This document shows positions 15,982-27,451 of a stretch of 34,305 bases of DNA, piece after piece; the first letter of the stretch is position 1, and each line of letters opens with the position of its first letter. Location: assembly GCA_024743255.1 (NCBI GenBank), contig JANSWY010000051.1, forward strand, positions 1 through 34,305, written 5' to 3'. A model generated the notes under the pieces. It saw only the letters and a list, made by a program, of their open reading frames with translations, did not search any database and was not told where the DNA came from. Source of the stretch: a bacterium (GTDB lineage Bacteria; Bacteroidota; Bacteroidia; Cytophagales; Cyclobacteriaceae). The position numbers and the translations under genes are program-made.

Positions 15982-16924
15982 GACGATAACACAATTGCAT
16001 TACGCATTACAGCTTGGTAAATATCAAAACTTCAAAAGAGCGGCAGAAGTTTTATCAATCAGTCAGCCGGGTCTCAGTTTGCAGATCCAAAAGCTTGAAG
16101 ACGAGATTGGAATCAAGCTATTTAATAGGAGCACTACACCATTAAAAGTTACCAAGGATGGAGAGCTTTTCCTAATAAGAGCTCAGGAGTTGGTATCCGC
16201 AGCAAGACAGCTGGAGAATTTTGCTTCAGCATTGCAAGAAGACTTTTCAGGCACTCTTCAAATTGGAATCATTCCTACATTGGCTCCATTCCTTTTACCG
16301 CTTTTCAGTAAATCAATTCATGATAAACATCCGGATTTACAATTGGTCTTCAAGGAGCAAATCACAGAACATGTGGTTAGAAATGTGAGAAATGGAGATC
16401 TTGATGTCGGTATCATATCAACCCCAATTGATGTTTATGGCATTAAACATATTCCACTCTTTTATGAAAGATTCTATGTATATGCATCAAAAGATGATAT
16501 GCGTGATATTCAGGAAGTAAGGATTGAGGATATCAATTACAATACACTGTGGTTATTGGATGAAGGTAATTGCTTCAGAGACCAAATCAATGATTTCTGT
16601 GATTTGAAAACAGTCAGAGAGGGTAAGAAATTTATTTACCAAAGTAATAGTATTGATTCTCTAATAAGAATTGTGGACAATAGAGGAGGTTATACGATTT
16701 TGCCAGAGCTTACTACATTGAGTTTGAGTGATTATCAGGAGGACTTTTTAAAAGTATTTTCAGGTAAACCCAAAGCCAGGGAAATTAGTCTTATAATGAC
16801 CCCAAATTACGATAAGGCCCGATACATTAATCTGTTGAAGGACTACATTACTTCCAATATTCCTCATCATATGCTTACCAAGAATGATTACGAAATTGTA
16901 GATCCAAACATTCAAATGGCTTAA
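15980..16924 (+). CDS. oxyR: Hydrogen-peroxide-sensing LysR-type regulator OxyR
   Basis: This 314-residue LysR-type protein has an N-terminal winged helix-turn-helix (about 1-60, KYQNFKRAAEVLSISQPGLSLQIQKLE) and a periplasmic-binding-protein-like sensor domain (about 90-295). Two cysteines, Cys198 and Cys207 in GNCFRDQINDFC, have the same nine-residue spacing and sequence context as the redox-active Cys199/Cys208 of E. coli OxyR. Peroxide oxidises them to a disulfide and the regulator then activates catalase and other genes. The katG gene lies 177 bases downstream, and a related palindrome sits at both promoters. This makes a peroxide-response role well supported. The ATG at 15980 is inside the palindrome. 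Confidence 0.93.
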   Translation: MTITQLHYALQLGKYQNFKRAAEVLSISQPGLSLQIQKLEDEIGIKLFNRSTTPLKVTKDGELFLIRAQELVSAARQLENFASALQEDFSGTLQIGIIPTLAPFLLPLFSKSIHDKHPDLQLVFKEQITEHVVRNVRNGDLDVGIISTPIDVYGIKHIPLFYERFYVYASKDDMRDIQEVRIEDINYNTLWLLDEGNCFRDQINDFCDLKTVREGKKFIYQSNSIDSLIRIVDNRGGYTILPELTTLSLSDYQEDFLKVFSGKPKAREISLIMTPNYDKARYINLLKDYITSNIPHHMLTKNDYEIVDPNIQMA

Positions 16925-17015
16925 TAGTTACTTTTCTATTAAAGCTGATTTTCTTCCTTTTTTAAGAAAGCTGAATTCTTTAAATTATTAGCACTTCGAA
17001 GTTGGATGTGAGTTG

Positions 17016-17030
17016 ATAAGTTTTGCTTAT
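17016..17030. promoter_or_regulatory. Candidate OxyR operator upstream of katG
   Basis: ATAAGTTTTGCTTAT matches the palindrome at the oxyR start in 13 of 15 bases, and the preceding TTG is also shared. It lies 72-86 bases upstream of the katG ATG, a normal place for an activator site. Confidence 0.55.
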
Positions 17031-17065
17031 AAGTGAATAAAAATAATAAATAAACATTATCATAA

Positions 17066-19309
<2,244 letters not shown>

Positions 19310-19336
19310 TTAGAATTGATTGATTGAAATAAATGT

Positions 19337-19367
19337 AAAGTGGTTTCAAAACGAGACCACTTTTTTT
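19337..19367 (+). terminator. Rho-independent terminator of katG
   Basis: AAAGTGGTTTC (19337-19347) pairs with GAGACCACTTT (19353-19363) around AAAAC, eleven pairs including one G-U, followed by a run of T (19361-19367). Confidence 0.93.
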
Positions 19368-19519
19368 ATGACCAATGGTTTTTGTTCTACTTAAGATGGG
19401 TTTTGATTCCTTTGCACCGTTATGTGGAAAAAATCTAATTATTCTCATATTAATGCTATATATTATTAGATGGACTTATCGAGCATTGAGTGAGTTTTTC
19501 TACATAATTATAGGCCTAT

Positions 19520-22500
19520 ATGATATTTAACAGCGGCATCAGATTAGTATCATTGGTTTGGTTAATTGTAATATCTTCTGGAACATATTCTCAGAATAGG
19601 AAGACATTAAATTTCAATCAAATCACACAACAAGAAGGGTTATCCAGTACTGATATCACTAGTATCGTCCAGGACAAAGATGGATTTATGTGGGTAGGAA
19701 CTGAGGATGGATTGAATCGATATGATGGATATTCATTTACAGTCTTTAAAAACGATCCAAACAACGAGTTCTCCATAGCTGATAATAAGATTACCACTCT
19801 CCATGTAGATAATTCTGGTTCACTCTGGATAGGAACCGAAAATAATGGTCTATCAAGGTACATCGAACACAAAGATCAATTCCAAAATTATAAGTTTGAT
19901 ATCTATGATAATCATAGCATCAACTTTAGTCATGTCACTTCAATAGCAGAGGATAGTCAAGGTAATTTGTGGGTTGGTACGTTGATGGGTTTGAACCTCT
20001 ACGACAAAGAAAAGGATCATTTTAATCGCTATTTCTATGAAAGGGTAATACACTTTGATCATAGTGCAGATAGTCTTGCATCCCAATTATCTTTTTCTGA
20101 AACCTCAAGAAATAAAATATTAAAACTGATAGATACTGCTTTTGTAAGTGAATCCTGGCTGAAGAAGTATCTGGAGATTAATGTACCAGAAATTAATGGT
20201 AAGAATTACGAGCAATTTGTAAGCATTTCAGAAATTGGGAATTTTGGTAGGGGTGTCAGATCAATCCTTGGTGTAAGCAATGGATTTCTTTGGCTAGGTA
20301 TGGAAAATGAGGGTTTAATTTATTTTCATAAAGAATACGGAATAGTAGATCAGTTTACAACCAACAACTCTGGCCTTCTAAGTAATGAAATAGCAAGTTT
20401 TGTTGAGCAAAATGAAATCTTATGGATAGGTACAAGAAGTGCAGGTTTACACAAGATGCATTTGGGGACCAGAGAGATTAAACCCTTTGAAATAGGTTGG
20501 GCAAATCCACATATCAAGTGCCTTTTCGTAGATAATAAAAACAACTTTTGGCTGGGAAATGATTATGGTTTGGGTCTGTTTGATCAGTCTCAACAATCAT
20601 TTTTAAGATATGGTCTCAATTCCAATGCTGGTAATGGTTTATTATCTGAAACAGTTACCTCAATATTTCAGGATAATCATGAAAATCTATGGGTAGGATC
20701 TTATCAGGGTGGTATTAATTTGTTAATAAATAGTCAACCTTTTATTCATTACAGACATGATGAGGAGAACTCCATTCTTACTAAAAACAGGGTTTCTTCA
20801 TTATTAGAAGACTCAGAAGGGAATATTTGGGTAGGTTATTATACCACAGGGGTTGATCGGGTATCTGATTCGAGTAGTTCCTTTTTGAATGCCAACTACA
20901 ACTCAAAGGATGGTCTGGGTATGGGTTCTGTGTTTTGTTTGTTTGAGGATTCTGGAAATAATATTTGGGCTGGCACATATGAAGGTGGGCTGCAACGATA
21001 CGACAAGGAGAAAGACGATTTTTTTCCTTTTCATAAGGAGTTAACCAACAAGGATGTGAGGTCAATTGATGAAGATTCTCTTGGTAACTTATGGATTGCG
21101 GTTCATGGTGATGGGATATATAACTTAAATCGAAAGGATAATTCCGTAATCAAATATAACCCCAGGTACCCTGATTTGACTCAATCCCTGGCAAGCGATT
21201 GGGTGCATTCAGTATTAGTGGATTCCAAGTCTCGAATTTGGGTTGGGTCTGTCAATGGAATTAGCTTATTGCTTCCAGGAATTTCAGATTTCATCAGCTT
21301 TGACGTGAATAATAGTAGTTTAAGTCACAATAATGTCAGGATACTGCATGAAGATGATACAGGATTGATATGGATTGGGACTGATAATGGATTGAACTAT
21401 TTTGATCATAGCGTCGAAGATTTCAAAGTAGTTGACGAATCGAGCTTTCCAAATAATACTATTAAGGGAATTGAAAGCGATGATGCAGGTAATCTCTGGA
21501 TCAGTTCAAATCTTGGTTTGACCCGATACAACCCTTCAACAGGATCTGCCAAAAGTTTTACCCAACAAGATGGATTACAATCCAACGAGTTCTTCTCCGG
21601 AGCATCCACAATGGGGTCTAAAGGAAACTTGTTTTTTGGAGGGAAGAATGGTTTTAACCAATTTTCTCCCAACAAGATTAAAAGCAATGAATATACTCCA
21701 CCGGTAGTATTAACAGATTTTTATCTCTTCAATGAGAAAATCTCGCCATCTGATTCATCTGAAATATTGGTTAAGCCATTGCGACACACACAGTTTTTGG
21801 AGTTGGAATACGATCAAAACTTTTTCACAATCAAGTTTGCAGCACTCAATTTCACTAATTCTCAAAACAACCAATATCAGTACATTCTTGAAAACTTTAA
21901 CGATTCCTGGAATAACATTGGGTCAAGGCGAGAAGCTACATTCACAAATGTTCCTCCGGGCGAGTATAAATTCACTGTGAAAGCTGCAAATAATGATGGT
22001 CTTTGGAATGAAACTGGCACATCATTATTAATTACAATTAGACCACCTTTTTGGAAAACTGGGATTGCTTATTTCTTCTACTCCGTGATTATAGTAATTG
22101 GGTCAGTATTATTGAGACGAATGGTTTTGAATCGTATTTATTTGAAGAATCAATTGGCTTTAGATGAATTGAAATTAAACTTCTTTGCCAACATATCTCA
22201 TGAATTTCGTACGCCACTTACTTTAATCCTTGGCCCACTACAAGAGTTGACCTCACTAGTCAGTAAAAAGGAAACCAAAAAGCATGAACTAATGGATCTC
22301 ATGCAAAGGAACGCTGATCGCTTACTTCGTTTGGTAAACCAGATAATGGATATCTACCAAATAGATGCAGGATTCAGTAAACTCAAAATTAGAGAAGAGG
22401 ACTTAAGGACTTTGGTAACTAATGTCTTCAATGTATTTACTTTCAAAGCTGAGCAGAAGAATATGCATTATTATTTGTTCGTGGAAACAAACTTAAAACA

Positions 22501-23740
22501 GGTTTATGTCGATCGCGATAAGTTCGAAAAAATTACTTCCAATTTAATTTCCAATGCTTTAAAATTCACTCCTGTTCATGGTGCGGTCATGGTATTTGTA
22601 GAAGTTGAAGAAAAGGTATTAGGTAATGGTCAACTTAAAGATTTTCTTAAAATAAGGGTAGAAGATAGTGGATTTGGAATAGCTGATGATGCTCAGAAAA
22701 ACATATTCAAGAGATTCCATCTAAACAACAAGCAAGAAACTGATGAGCCTGGAACTGGAATAGGTCTGTCATTAGTGGCCCAGTTGATTCAAGTTCATAG
22801 AGGAATAATACAGGTGGAAAGTGAAATAATGGATGGGAGCAGATTTACAGTTTGGTTACCAATCAATCGAGCCGATTATCTAGTCGAAGAAGTTGAGCCG
22901 ACTGAGATTACTGAAATAGAATCTAAGCCTGCTTCTGAAGTAAATCGCCCAACCGAATATGAAGTACTCAACCCAAATTTCCCTCTTGTCCTGGTGATTG
23001 ATGATAGTGAAGATATCAGAAAGTATTTACGTTACAATTTGAGCAATGATTATCGGGTATTAGAAGCTGCCAATGGAAGAGAAGGAATTGATCTTGCTTT
23101 TGAGGAAATTCCAGATGTGATTATAAGTGATGTTATGATGCCTGGAATCAATGGCATGGAAGTGTGCAGAATTCTAAAAGGCGATCAGCGAACCAGCCAC
23201 ATTCCATTAATTCTACTCACTGCAAGAGCAAGTGTTGATTATCATATCAAAGGACTGGAGACGGGAGCAGATGATTATATCTCAAAACCTTTCAATCTGG
23301 ATATTTTGAGAGCTAGGTTAAAAAACCAACTGTTAAGAATTCAAGATCTGAAAAATCGATTTGAACCGTCTATACCGATTCCTAAACAACTAATGGAAAA
23401 TGAGCAAGATCAAGTTTTCTTAAAGAAACTTTATGAGATTATTGAGGATAATCTTTCCAACACAGATCTGCGACCAGAAGTGTTAGCAAATGAAATAGGA
23501 ATGAGTAGATCTGTGATGTATAGAAAGATTCAGGCTGTTACTGGAAGCTCAGCAAGCATAATTGTGAGACAATACAGATTGAACAGAGCAGCTCAAATGC
23601 TAAAATCCAAATTAATCCCAATCAAGGAATTGGCATTTCAGGTGGGGTTCAAAGATGCCGCATATTTCACTGCCTGTTTCAAAAAATCTTTCAACATGTC
23701 ACCTAAACAATTTGCTGAACAGGGCACTGTCACTGAATGA
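19520..23740 (+). CDS. Hybrid two-component sensor-regulator (HTCS) next to cellulase genes
   Basis: The 1406-residue protein has a signal/anchor (1-24) and a periplasmic sensor of regulator-propeller blades (about 25-745, repeated WVGTEDGLNRYD-like motifs). A Y_Y_Y domain (about 763-831) and one membrane helix (848-868) follow. The HisKA domain has His894 in NISHEFRTPL, and the ATPase has GTGIGLSLVAQ. The receiver carries Asp1204 (ISDVMMPG), and an AraC-type DNA-binding domain fills about 1300-1400. HTCS proteins in Bacteroidota sense an oligosaccharide in the periplasm and activate nearby polysaccharide genes. Here GH9 and GH48 genes follow directly on the same strand, so cellulose or a cello-oligosaccharide is the likely signal. 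Residues about 172-245 interrupt the blade pattern with a helical insert. No SusC/SusD genes are adjacent. Confidence 0.95.
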   Translation: MIFNSGIRLVSLVWLIVISSGTYSQNRKTLNFNQITQQEGLSSTDITSIVQDKDGFMWVGTEDGLNRYDGYSFTVFKNDPNNEFSIADNKITTLHVDNSGSLWIGTENNGLSRYIEHKDQFQNYKFDIYDNHSINFSHVTSIAEDSQGNLWVGTLMGLNLYDKEKDHFNRYFYERVIHFDHSADSLASQLSFSETSRNKILKLIDTAFVSESWLKKYLEINVPEINGKNYEQFVSISEIGNFGRGVRSILGVSNGFLWLGMENEGLIYFHKEYGIVDQFTTNNSGLLSNEIASFVEQNEILWIGTRSAGLHKMHLGTREIKPFEIGWANPHIKCLFVDNKNNFWLGNDYGLGLFDQSQQSFLRYGLNSNAGNGLLSETVTSIFQDNHENLWVGSYQGGINLLINSQPFIHYRHDEENSILTKNRVSSLLEDSEGNIWVGYYTTGVDRVSDSSSSFLNANYNSKDGLGMGSVFCLFEDSGNNIWAGTYEGGLQRYDKEKDDFFPFHKELTNKDVRSIDEDSLGNLWIAVHGDGIYNLNRKDNSVIKYNPRYPDLTQSLASDWVHSVLVDSKSRIWVGSVNGISLLLPGISDFISFDVNNSSLSHNNVRILHEDDTGLIWIGTDNGLNYFDHSVEDFKVVDESSFPNNTIKGIESDDAGNLWISSNLGLTRYNPSTGSAKSFTQQDGLQSNEFFSGASTMGSKGNLFFGGKNGFNQFSPNKIKSNEYTPPVVLTDFYLFNEKISPSDSSEILVKPLRHTQFLELEYDQNFFTIKFAALNFTNSQNNQYQYILENFNDSWNNIGSRREATFTNVPPGEYKFTVKAANNDGLWNETGTSLLITIRPPFWKTGIAYFFYSVIIVIGSVLLRRMVLNRIYLKNQLALDELKLNFFANISHEFRTPLTLILGPLQELTSLVSKKETKKHELMDLMQRNADRLLRLVNQIMDIYQIDAGFSKLKIREEDLRTLVTNVFNVFTFKAEQKNMHYYLFVETNLKQVYVDRDKFEKITSNLISNALKFTPVHGAVMVFVEVEEKVLGNGQLKDFLKIRVEDSGFGIADDAQKNIFKRFHLNNKQETDEPGTGIGLSLVAQLIQVHRGIIQVESEIMDGSRFTVWLPINRADYLVEEVEPTEITEIESKPASEVNRPTEYEVLNPNFPLVLVIDDSEDIRKYLRYNLSNDYRVLEAANGREGIDLAFEEIPDVIISDVMMPGINGMEVCRILKGDQRTSHIPLILLTARASVDYHIKGLETGADDYISKPFNLDILRARLKNQLLRIQDLKNRFEPSIPIPKQLMENEQDQVFLKKLYEIIEDNLSNTDLRPEVLANEIGMSRSVMYRKIQAVTGSSASIIVRQYRLNRAAQMLKSKLIPIKELAFQVGFKDAAYFTACFKKSFNMSPKQFAEQGTVTE

Positions 23741-23816
23741 CAAAAAACCGAACTGAAACAAACACCCCTCCAAACGAATCATTTACATCGGTTACAAACC
23801 TGTAAAGGACAATATT

Positions 23817-23835
23817 TATAGTTTTTGGGACTATA
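23817..23835. promoter_or_regulatory. Inverted repeat upstream of the GH9 gene
   Basis: TATAGT (23817-23822) and ACTATA (23830-23835) are perfect inverted half sites, 107-125 bases before the GH9 start. The region is the only spacer between the HTCS and its presumed target, so a regulator site here is possible, but the motif is short and AT-rich. Confidence 0.3.
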
Positions 23836-23941
23836 ACTAAATACTCCGGAAACATCCCTTAATAACTTCAAAACAGCGGTTTATTGATGATCAGTTGGAA
23901 CCCATCAATGCCCTAATTATTTACCTAAACCAATTAAATGT

Positions 23942-26900
23942 ATGAAAAGATTAAACAGACTATTAGTAGTTGTTTTACTGTTGATTTGGAGTGAGTCAAC
24001 TTTTGCCCAACACAATTATGCAGAAGTACTACAGAAATCAATTTTCTTCTATGAAGCCCAACAATCCGGACCACTACCCGAATGGAACCGAGTAAGTTGG
24101 AGAGGAGATGCCTTTGTTGAAGATGGACAAGATTTGGGAATCGATCTTAATGGAGGATGGTTTGATGCGGGTGATCATGTGAAGTTTGGATTTCCAATGG
24201 CTGCCACTACAACCACTCTTGCATGGGGAGGAATTGAATATAGAGATGCCTATGTTAATTCAGGTCAAATTGATGAATTTTCAAGAAACTTAAGATTTGT
24301 TACAGATTATTTTCTTGCCGCTTTTATCAATGATAACCCAGGACAGTATGAGTTTGTGGGGCAAATAGGAGATGGCGGAAATGATCATTCATTCTGGGGA
24401 GCTGCAGAAGTTGCAAACGAACAAGTCATCAGACCTTCAGCTGTTATTTCAACCACCTGCCCTGGTTCTGATATCATGGGAGAAACAAGTGCTGCATTGG
24501 CTGCTGCTTCAATCTTCTTCCGGGAAAGCGGTGATATAGCCTATGCAGATTTATTAGTTGCCCAGGCAATTAAAATGTATGATTTCGCTGATTCCTACAG
24601 AGGAAAGTATAGCGATTGTATTTCTGGTGTTGGATCATTCTATAATTCCTGGAGTGGCTACAATGATGAAATTGTATGGGGAGCAATTTGGCTTTATGAA
24701 GCAACTGGCGATGTTTCCTATTTACAAAAAGCAGAAGCTGAATATGCAAATCTTAATACAGAACCTCAATCCCCATTAAAGTCATATAAATGGACCTACA
24801 ACTGGGATGATAAATCTTATGGATGCTACGTGAAATTAGCTCAGGCAACTGGAAATGCTACTTACATGGCAGATGCTGAAAGATGGTTGGATTACTGGAC
24901 GGTTGGTGTTAATGGTGAAACAGTAAATTATTCACCTGGTGGTCAGGCTCACCTTGCTCAATGGGGTTCTTTGAGATATGCATCTAATACTACATTACTA
25001 GCCTTTATTTACAGCGATTGGTTAGCATCAACAGGAGGAAGCCAAACACTAATTGATAGATATCACGATTTTGGAGTAAATCAGATGAATTATATTCTTG
25101 GTGACAACCCTAGAAACAGTAGTTACGTGGTTGGTTATGGAAACAATCACCCATTAAGTCCGCACCACAGAACCTCACATGGAGGATGGCAAAACAATGT
25201 AACAGGTTTACCTGTGATCAATAGACATGTGCTATTTGGGGCACTAGTTGGAGGTCCGCTAAGTCCGGATGATAGTTACCTGGATGATAGAGGTGATTTC
25301 ATCATGAATGAAGTGGCATGTGACTACAATGCTGCATTCCAGGGAGCAATGGCCAGAATGTACAATGAATTTGGGGGAACACCATTAGCCAACTTTCCAG
25401 AGCCAATCGCACCAACTCCAGGTGAGGAATATTTCAACCTTGTAAAAGTTAATGCCTCAGGTGGCACATTTACTGAAGTTGCTGTGAAAGCAACAAACCA
25501 TTCGGCTTTTCCTGCTGCTGTAACTGAAGCAATGAGCTACAGATATTATGTTGACCTTTCTGAAGGTTTTAGTGCTGGATATACCTTAGCAGATTACACG
25601 GTTACTTCAAACTCATCCGGAACTGCAAGTGGATTGATTGCATTAGATCCTGCAAATCATATTTATTATGTAGAAGTGAGTTTTGGCAATAAAAAGATCT
25701 ACCCGGGCGGAGACAACAGAAACTTTGCTGAAAACCAAATGAGAATTGCCCTCCCAAATAATGCTCCTTCAAGTGCTTGGGACCCAACAAATGACTTCTC
25801 ATACCAGGAACTTCAGGGTGCAACTTTTGTCAAAGCTGCCAACATTCCATTCTTTGAAGCTGGTGTTTTACTATATGGAAATGAGCAACTTGGTTCAGAT
25901 ATTCCAACTGCTAGAATAACAGCAAGCACAGTAAGTGGAGATGCTCCACTATTAGTAAGTTTTGATGGTTCTACCTCCACAGATCCAAACGGAGATCCAC
26001 TGACATACAGCTGGTCATTCGCACCAGGGGCAGGTGCAAGCGGAGTTACAGCAGATTATACTTTCACTACTCCAGGTACTTACAATGTTACACTAACTGT
26101 AACCGATCCTGATAGCAATGGTGATACTGAAAGTGTGACTATCGTTGTTGAAGAACCAAATCTACCACCAACGGCCGCTATTACAGCTAGCACCATTTCC
26201 GGTGATGTGCCATTAACAGTGGATTTCGATGGTTCGGGTTCTTCAGATCCAAATGCAGGAGATGTTTTGAGTTATTCTTGGAATTTTGATGATGGTTCAA
26301 GTTCCACTGCCATTTCTCCAACTCATACATTTAACACTGCCGGTAATTACACCGTGTCACTAACGGTATCCGATGGAAGAGGGGGAAGTGATGTAGAAAC
26401 TATTCAAATAGAAGTTATTGCAGTACCTAATGATCCTCCAATTGCAAGCCTAACAGTTTCAGGGACTTCTGGTGAATCGCCATTCACAGTGAATTTTGAT
26501 GGTTCTGGCTCCACTGATCCGGATTTGGATGTTCTGACTTATTCATGGGATTTTGGAGATGGCTCTTCTACTTCTGGTGCTACGGCTTCTAATACTTATG
26601 GAGCAGGAACATTTGTTGCAGTACTAACTGTAAATGATGGAAAAGGAGGTGTTGATACAGCTTCAGTTACCATTAACGTGACACCTGGAGCATGTAATCT
26701 CTTGACAGATTTCGGTGTGCCTCGTGATTCGGGATTGCCAACAATCAATAACTCATCATACGACTATGTTTATACATTAGGAACAGGAGCTCCCGACGTT
26801 TCGAATATTGCCAACTTCACAATCAACTGGGCAAATGAAAGCTGGGGAACCGGACTTTGGCAAATGTCAGCGCAAACAAGTGATGGAAATCCAAGCTGGT

Positions 26901-27382
26901 GGAATGATTTGAGGCAGGTGTCAACAAATACTTTCGCTGATGCTTCTCCTTCAGTTACGTTCACAAATTCAGGTTTTCCTGGACTGGATGGAACTTATTA
27001 TGTGAATGTTGATGGTGGCAATTTCGTTTTAGTTGATCCAACTGGAGCATTCGCAATATATTTCAGTGATTCAAGTACACCTCCAACAAGTTGTGCAACA
27101 TCTGCAAGGCTAGAAAACGAGTTTATTGAAGACAGTGTGATTGAGGTGCAGGAAATAAACATTTATCCTAATCCTTCTAATAGTCACTTCATTCTCATTC
27201 CAAGCTCAAATCTGACATCTCAATCAGTATTGATATACAATGCGCTAGGGCAGAAAGTGGAAGAATTTCAGATTGATCAAAATGACCCGATACAATTCGG
27301 GCACCAACTGAAAACAGGCATCTATTTCCTAAATCTGGAAATCAACGGATCAAGAGAATCCTTCTCAATTATTAAAAATTAA
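23942..27382 (+). CDS. GH9 cellulase with CBM3c, three PKD domains, Trp-rich module and T9SS sorting domain
   Basis: The 1146-residue protein has a signal peptide (1-23). The GH9 catalytic domain (about 24-480) has the base motif DAGD (75-78), the His motif SPHHRTSHGGW, and the acid Glu457 in FIMNEVACDYN. A CBM3c-type domain (about 495-650, YYVEVSFGNKKIYPGG) follows directly, as in processive endoglucanases such as Thermobifida Cel9A. Three PKD domains (about 654-739, 740-830, 831-916) lead to a 134-residue Trp-rich module (918-1051) and a T9SS sorting domain (about 1068-1146). The enzyme should be exported by T9SS and cut cellulose chains processively. The HTCS gene is 201 bases upstream, and a perfect hairpin separates it from GH48. 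The assignment rests on motifs; activity is inferred. Confidence 0.96.
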   Translation: MKRLNRLLVVVLLLIWSESTFAQHNYAEVLQKSIFFYEAQQSGPLPEWNRVSWRGDAFVEDGQDLGIDLNGGWFDAGDHVKFGFPMAATTTTLAWGGIEYRDAYVNSGQIDEFSRNLRFVTDYFLAAFINDNPGQYEFVGQIGDGGNDHSFWGAAEVANEQVIRPSAVISTTCPGSDIMGETSAALAAASIFFRESGDIAYADLLVAQAIKMYDFADSYRGKYSDCISGVGSFYNSWSGYNDEIVWGAIWLYEATGDVSYLQKAEAEYANLNTEPQSPLKSYKWTYNWDDKSYGCYVKLAQATGNATYMADAERWLDYWTVGVNGETVNYSPGGQAHLAQWGSLRYASNTTLLAFIYSDWLASTGGSQTLIDRYHDFGVNQMNYILGDNPRNSSYVVGYGNNHPLSPHHRTSHGGWQNNVTGLPVINRHVLFGALVGGPLSPDDSYLDDRGDFIMNEVACDYNAAFQGAMARMYNEFGGTPLANFPEPIAPTPGEEYFNLVKVNASGGTFTEVAVKATNHSAFPAAVTEAMSYRYYVDLSEGFSAGYTLADYTVTSNSSGTASGLIALDPANHIYYVEVSFGNKKIYPGGDNRNFAENQMRIALPNNAPSSAWDPTNDFSYQELQGATFVKAANIPFFEAGVLLYGNEQLGSDIPTARITASTVSGDAPLLVSFDGSTSTDPNGDPLTYSWSFAPGAGASGVTADYTFTTPGTYNVTLTVTDPDSNGDTESVTIVVEEPNLPPTAAITASTISGDVPLTVDFDGSGSSDPNAGDVLSYSWNFDDGSSSTAISPTHTFNTAGNYTVSLTVSDGRGGSDVETIQIEVIAVPNDPPIASLTVSGTSGESPFTVNFDGSGSTDPDLDVLTYSWDFGDGSSTSGATASNTYGAGTFVAVLTVNDGKGGVDTASVTINVTPGACNLLTDFGVPRDSGLPTINNSSYDYVYTLGTGAPDVSNIANFTINWANESWGTGLWQMSAQTSDGNPSWWNDLRQVSTNTFADASPSVTFTNSGFPGLDGTYYVNVDGGNFVLVDPTGAFAIYFSDSSTPPTSCATSARLENEFIEDSVIEVQEINIYPNPSNSHFILIPSSNLTSQSVLIYNALGQKVEEFQIDQNDPIQFGHQLKTGIYFLNLEINGSRESFSIIKN
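26693..27094 (+). repeat. Trp-rich module X, copy 1 (GH9 residues 918-1051)
   Basis: This module of about 134 residues lies between Cys918 and Cys1051. Key patterns are NWANESWGTGLWQMS, PSWWNDLRQVSTN and GLDGTYYVN. It recurs in the GH48 gene at 29987-30388. In a 35-residue core the copies differ at 3 residues but at about 20 of 105 bases, mostly synonymous. I do not recognise a named carbohydrate-binding family. Confidence 0.85.
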
Positions 27383-27390
27383 GGATGTTT

Positions 27391-27419
27391 CCTGGTGGTA
27401 TCAGTTACCACCAGGTTTT
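27391..27419 (+). terminator. Hairpin between GH9 and GH48 genes
   Basis: CCTGGTGGTA (27391-27400) and TACCACCAGG (27406-27415) form a perfect 10-bp stem with a TCAGT loop, followed by TTTT. It begins 9 bases after the GH9 stop and ends 33 bases before the GH48 ATG. It may terminate or attenuate transcription, or protect the upstream mRNA 3' end. Confidence 0.8.
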
Positions 27420-27451
27420 CCCTATTGCTTAAACCTTTACCTAACATCTAT

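Noticed and set aside
27395-27451. Upstream GTG start for the GH48 gene
   Set aside because: It lies inside the hairpin after GH9 and adds 19 residues before a complete signal peptide that starts at the ATG at 27452.
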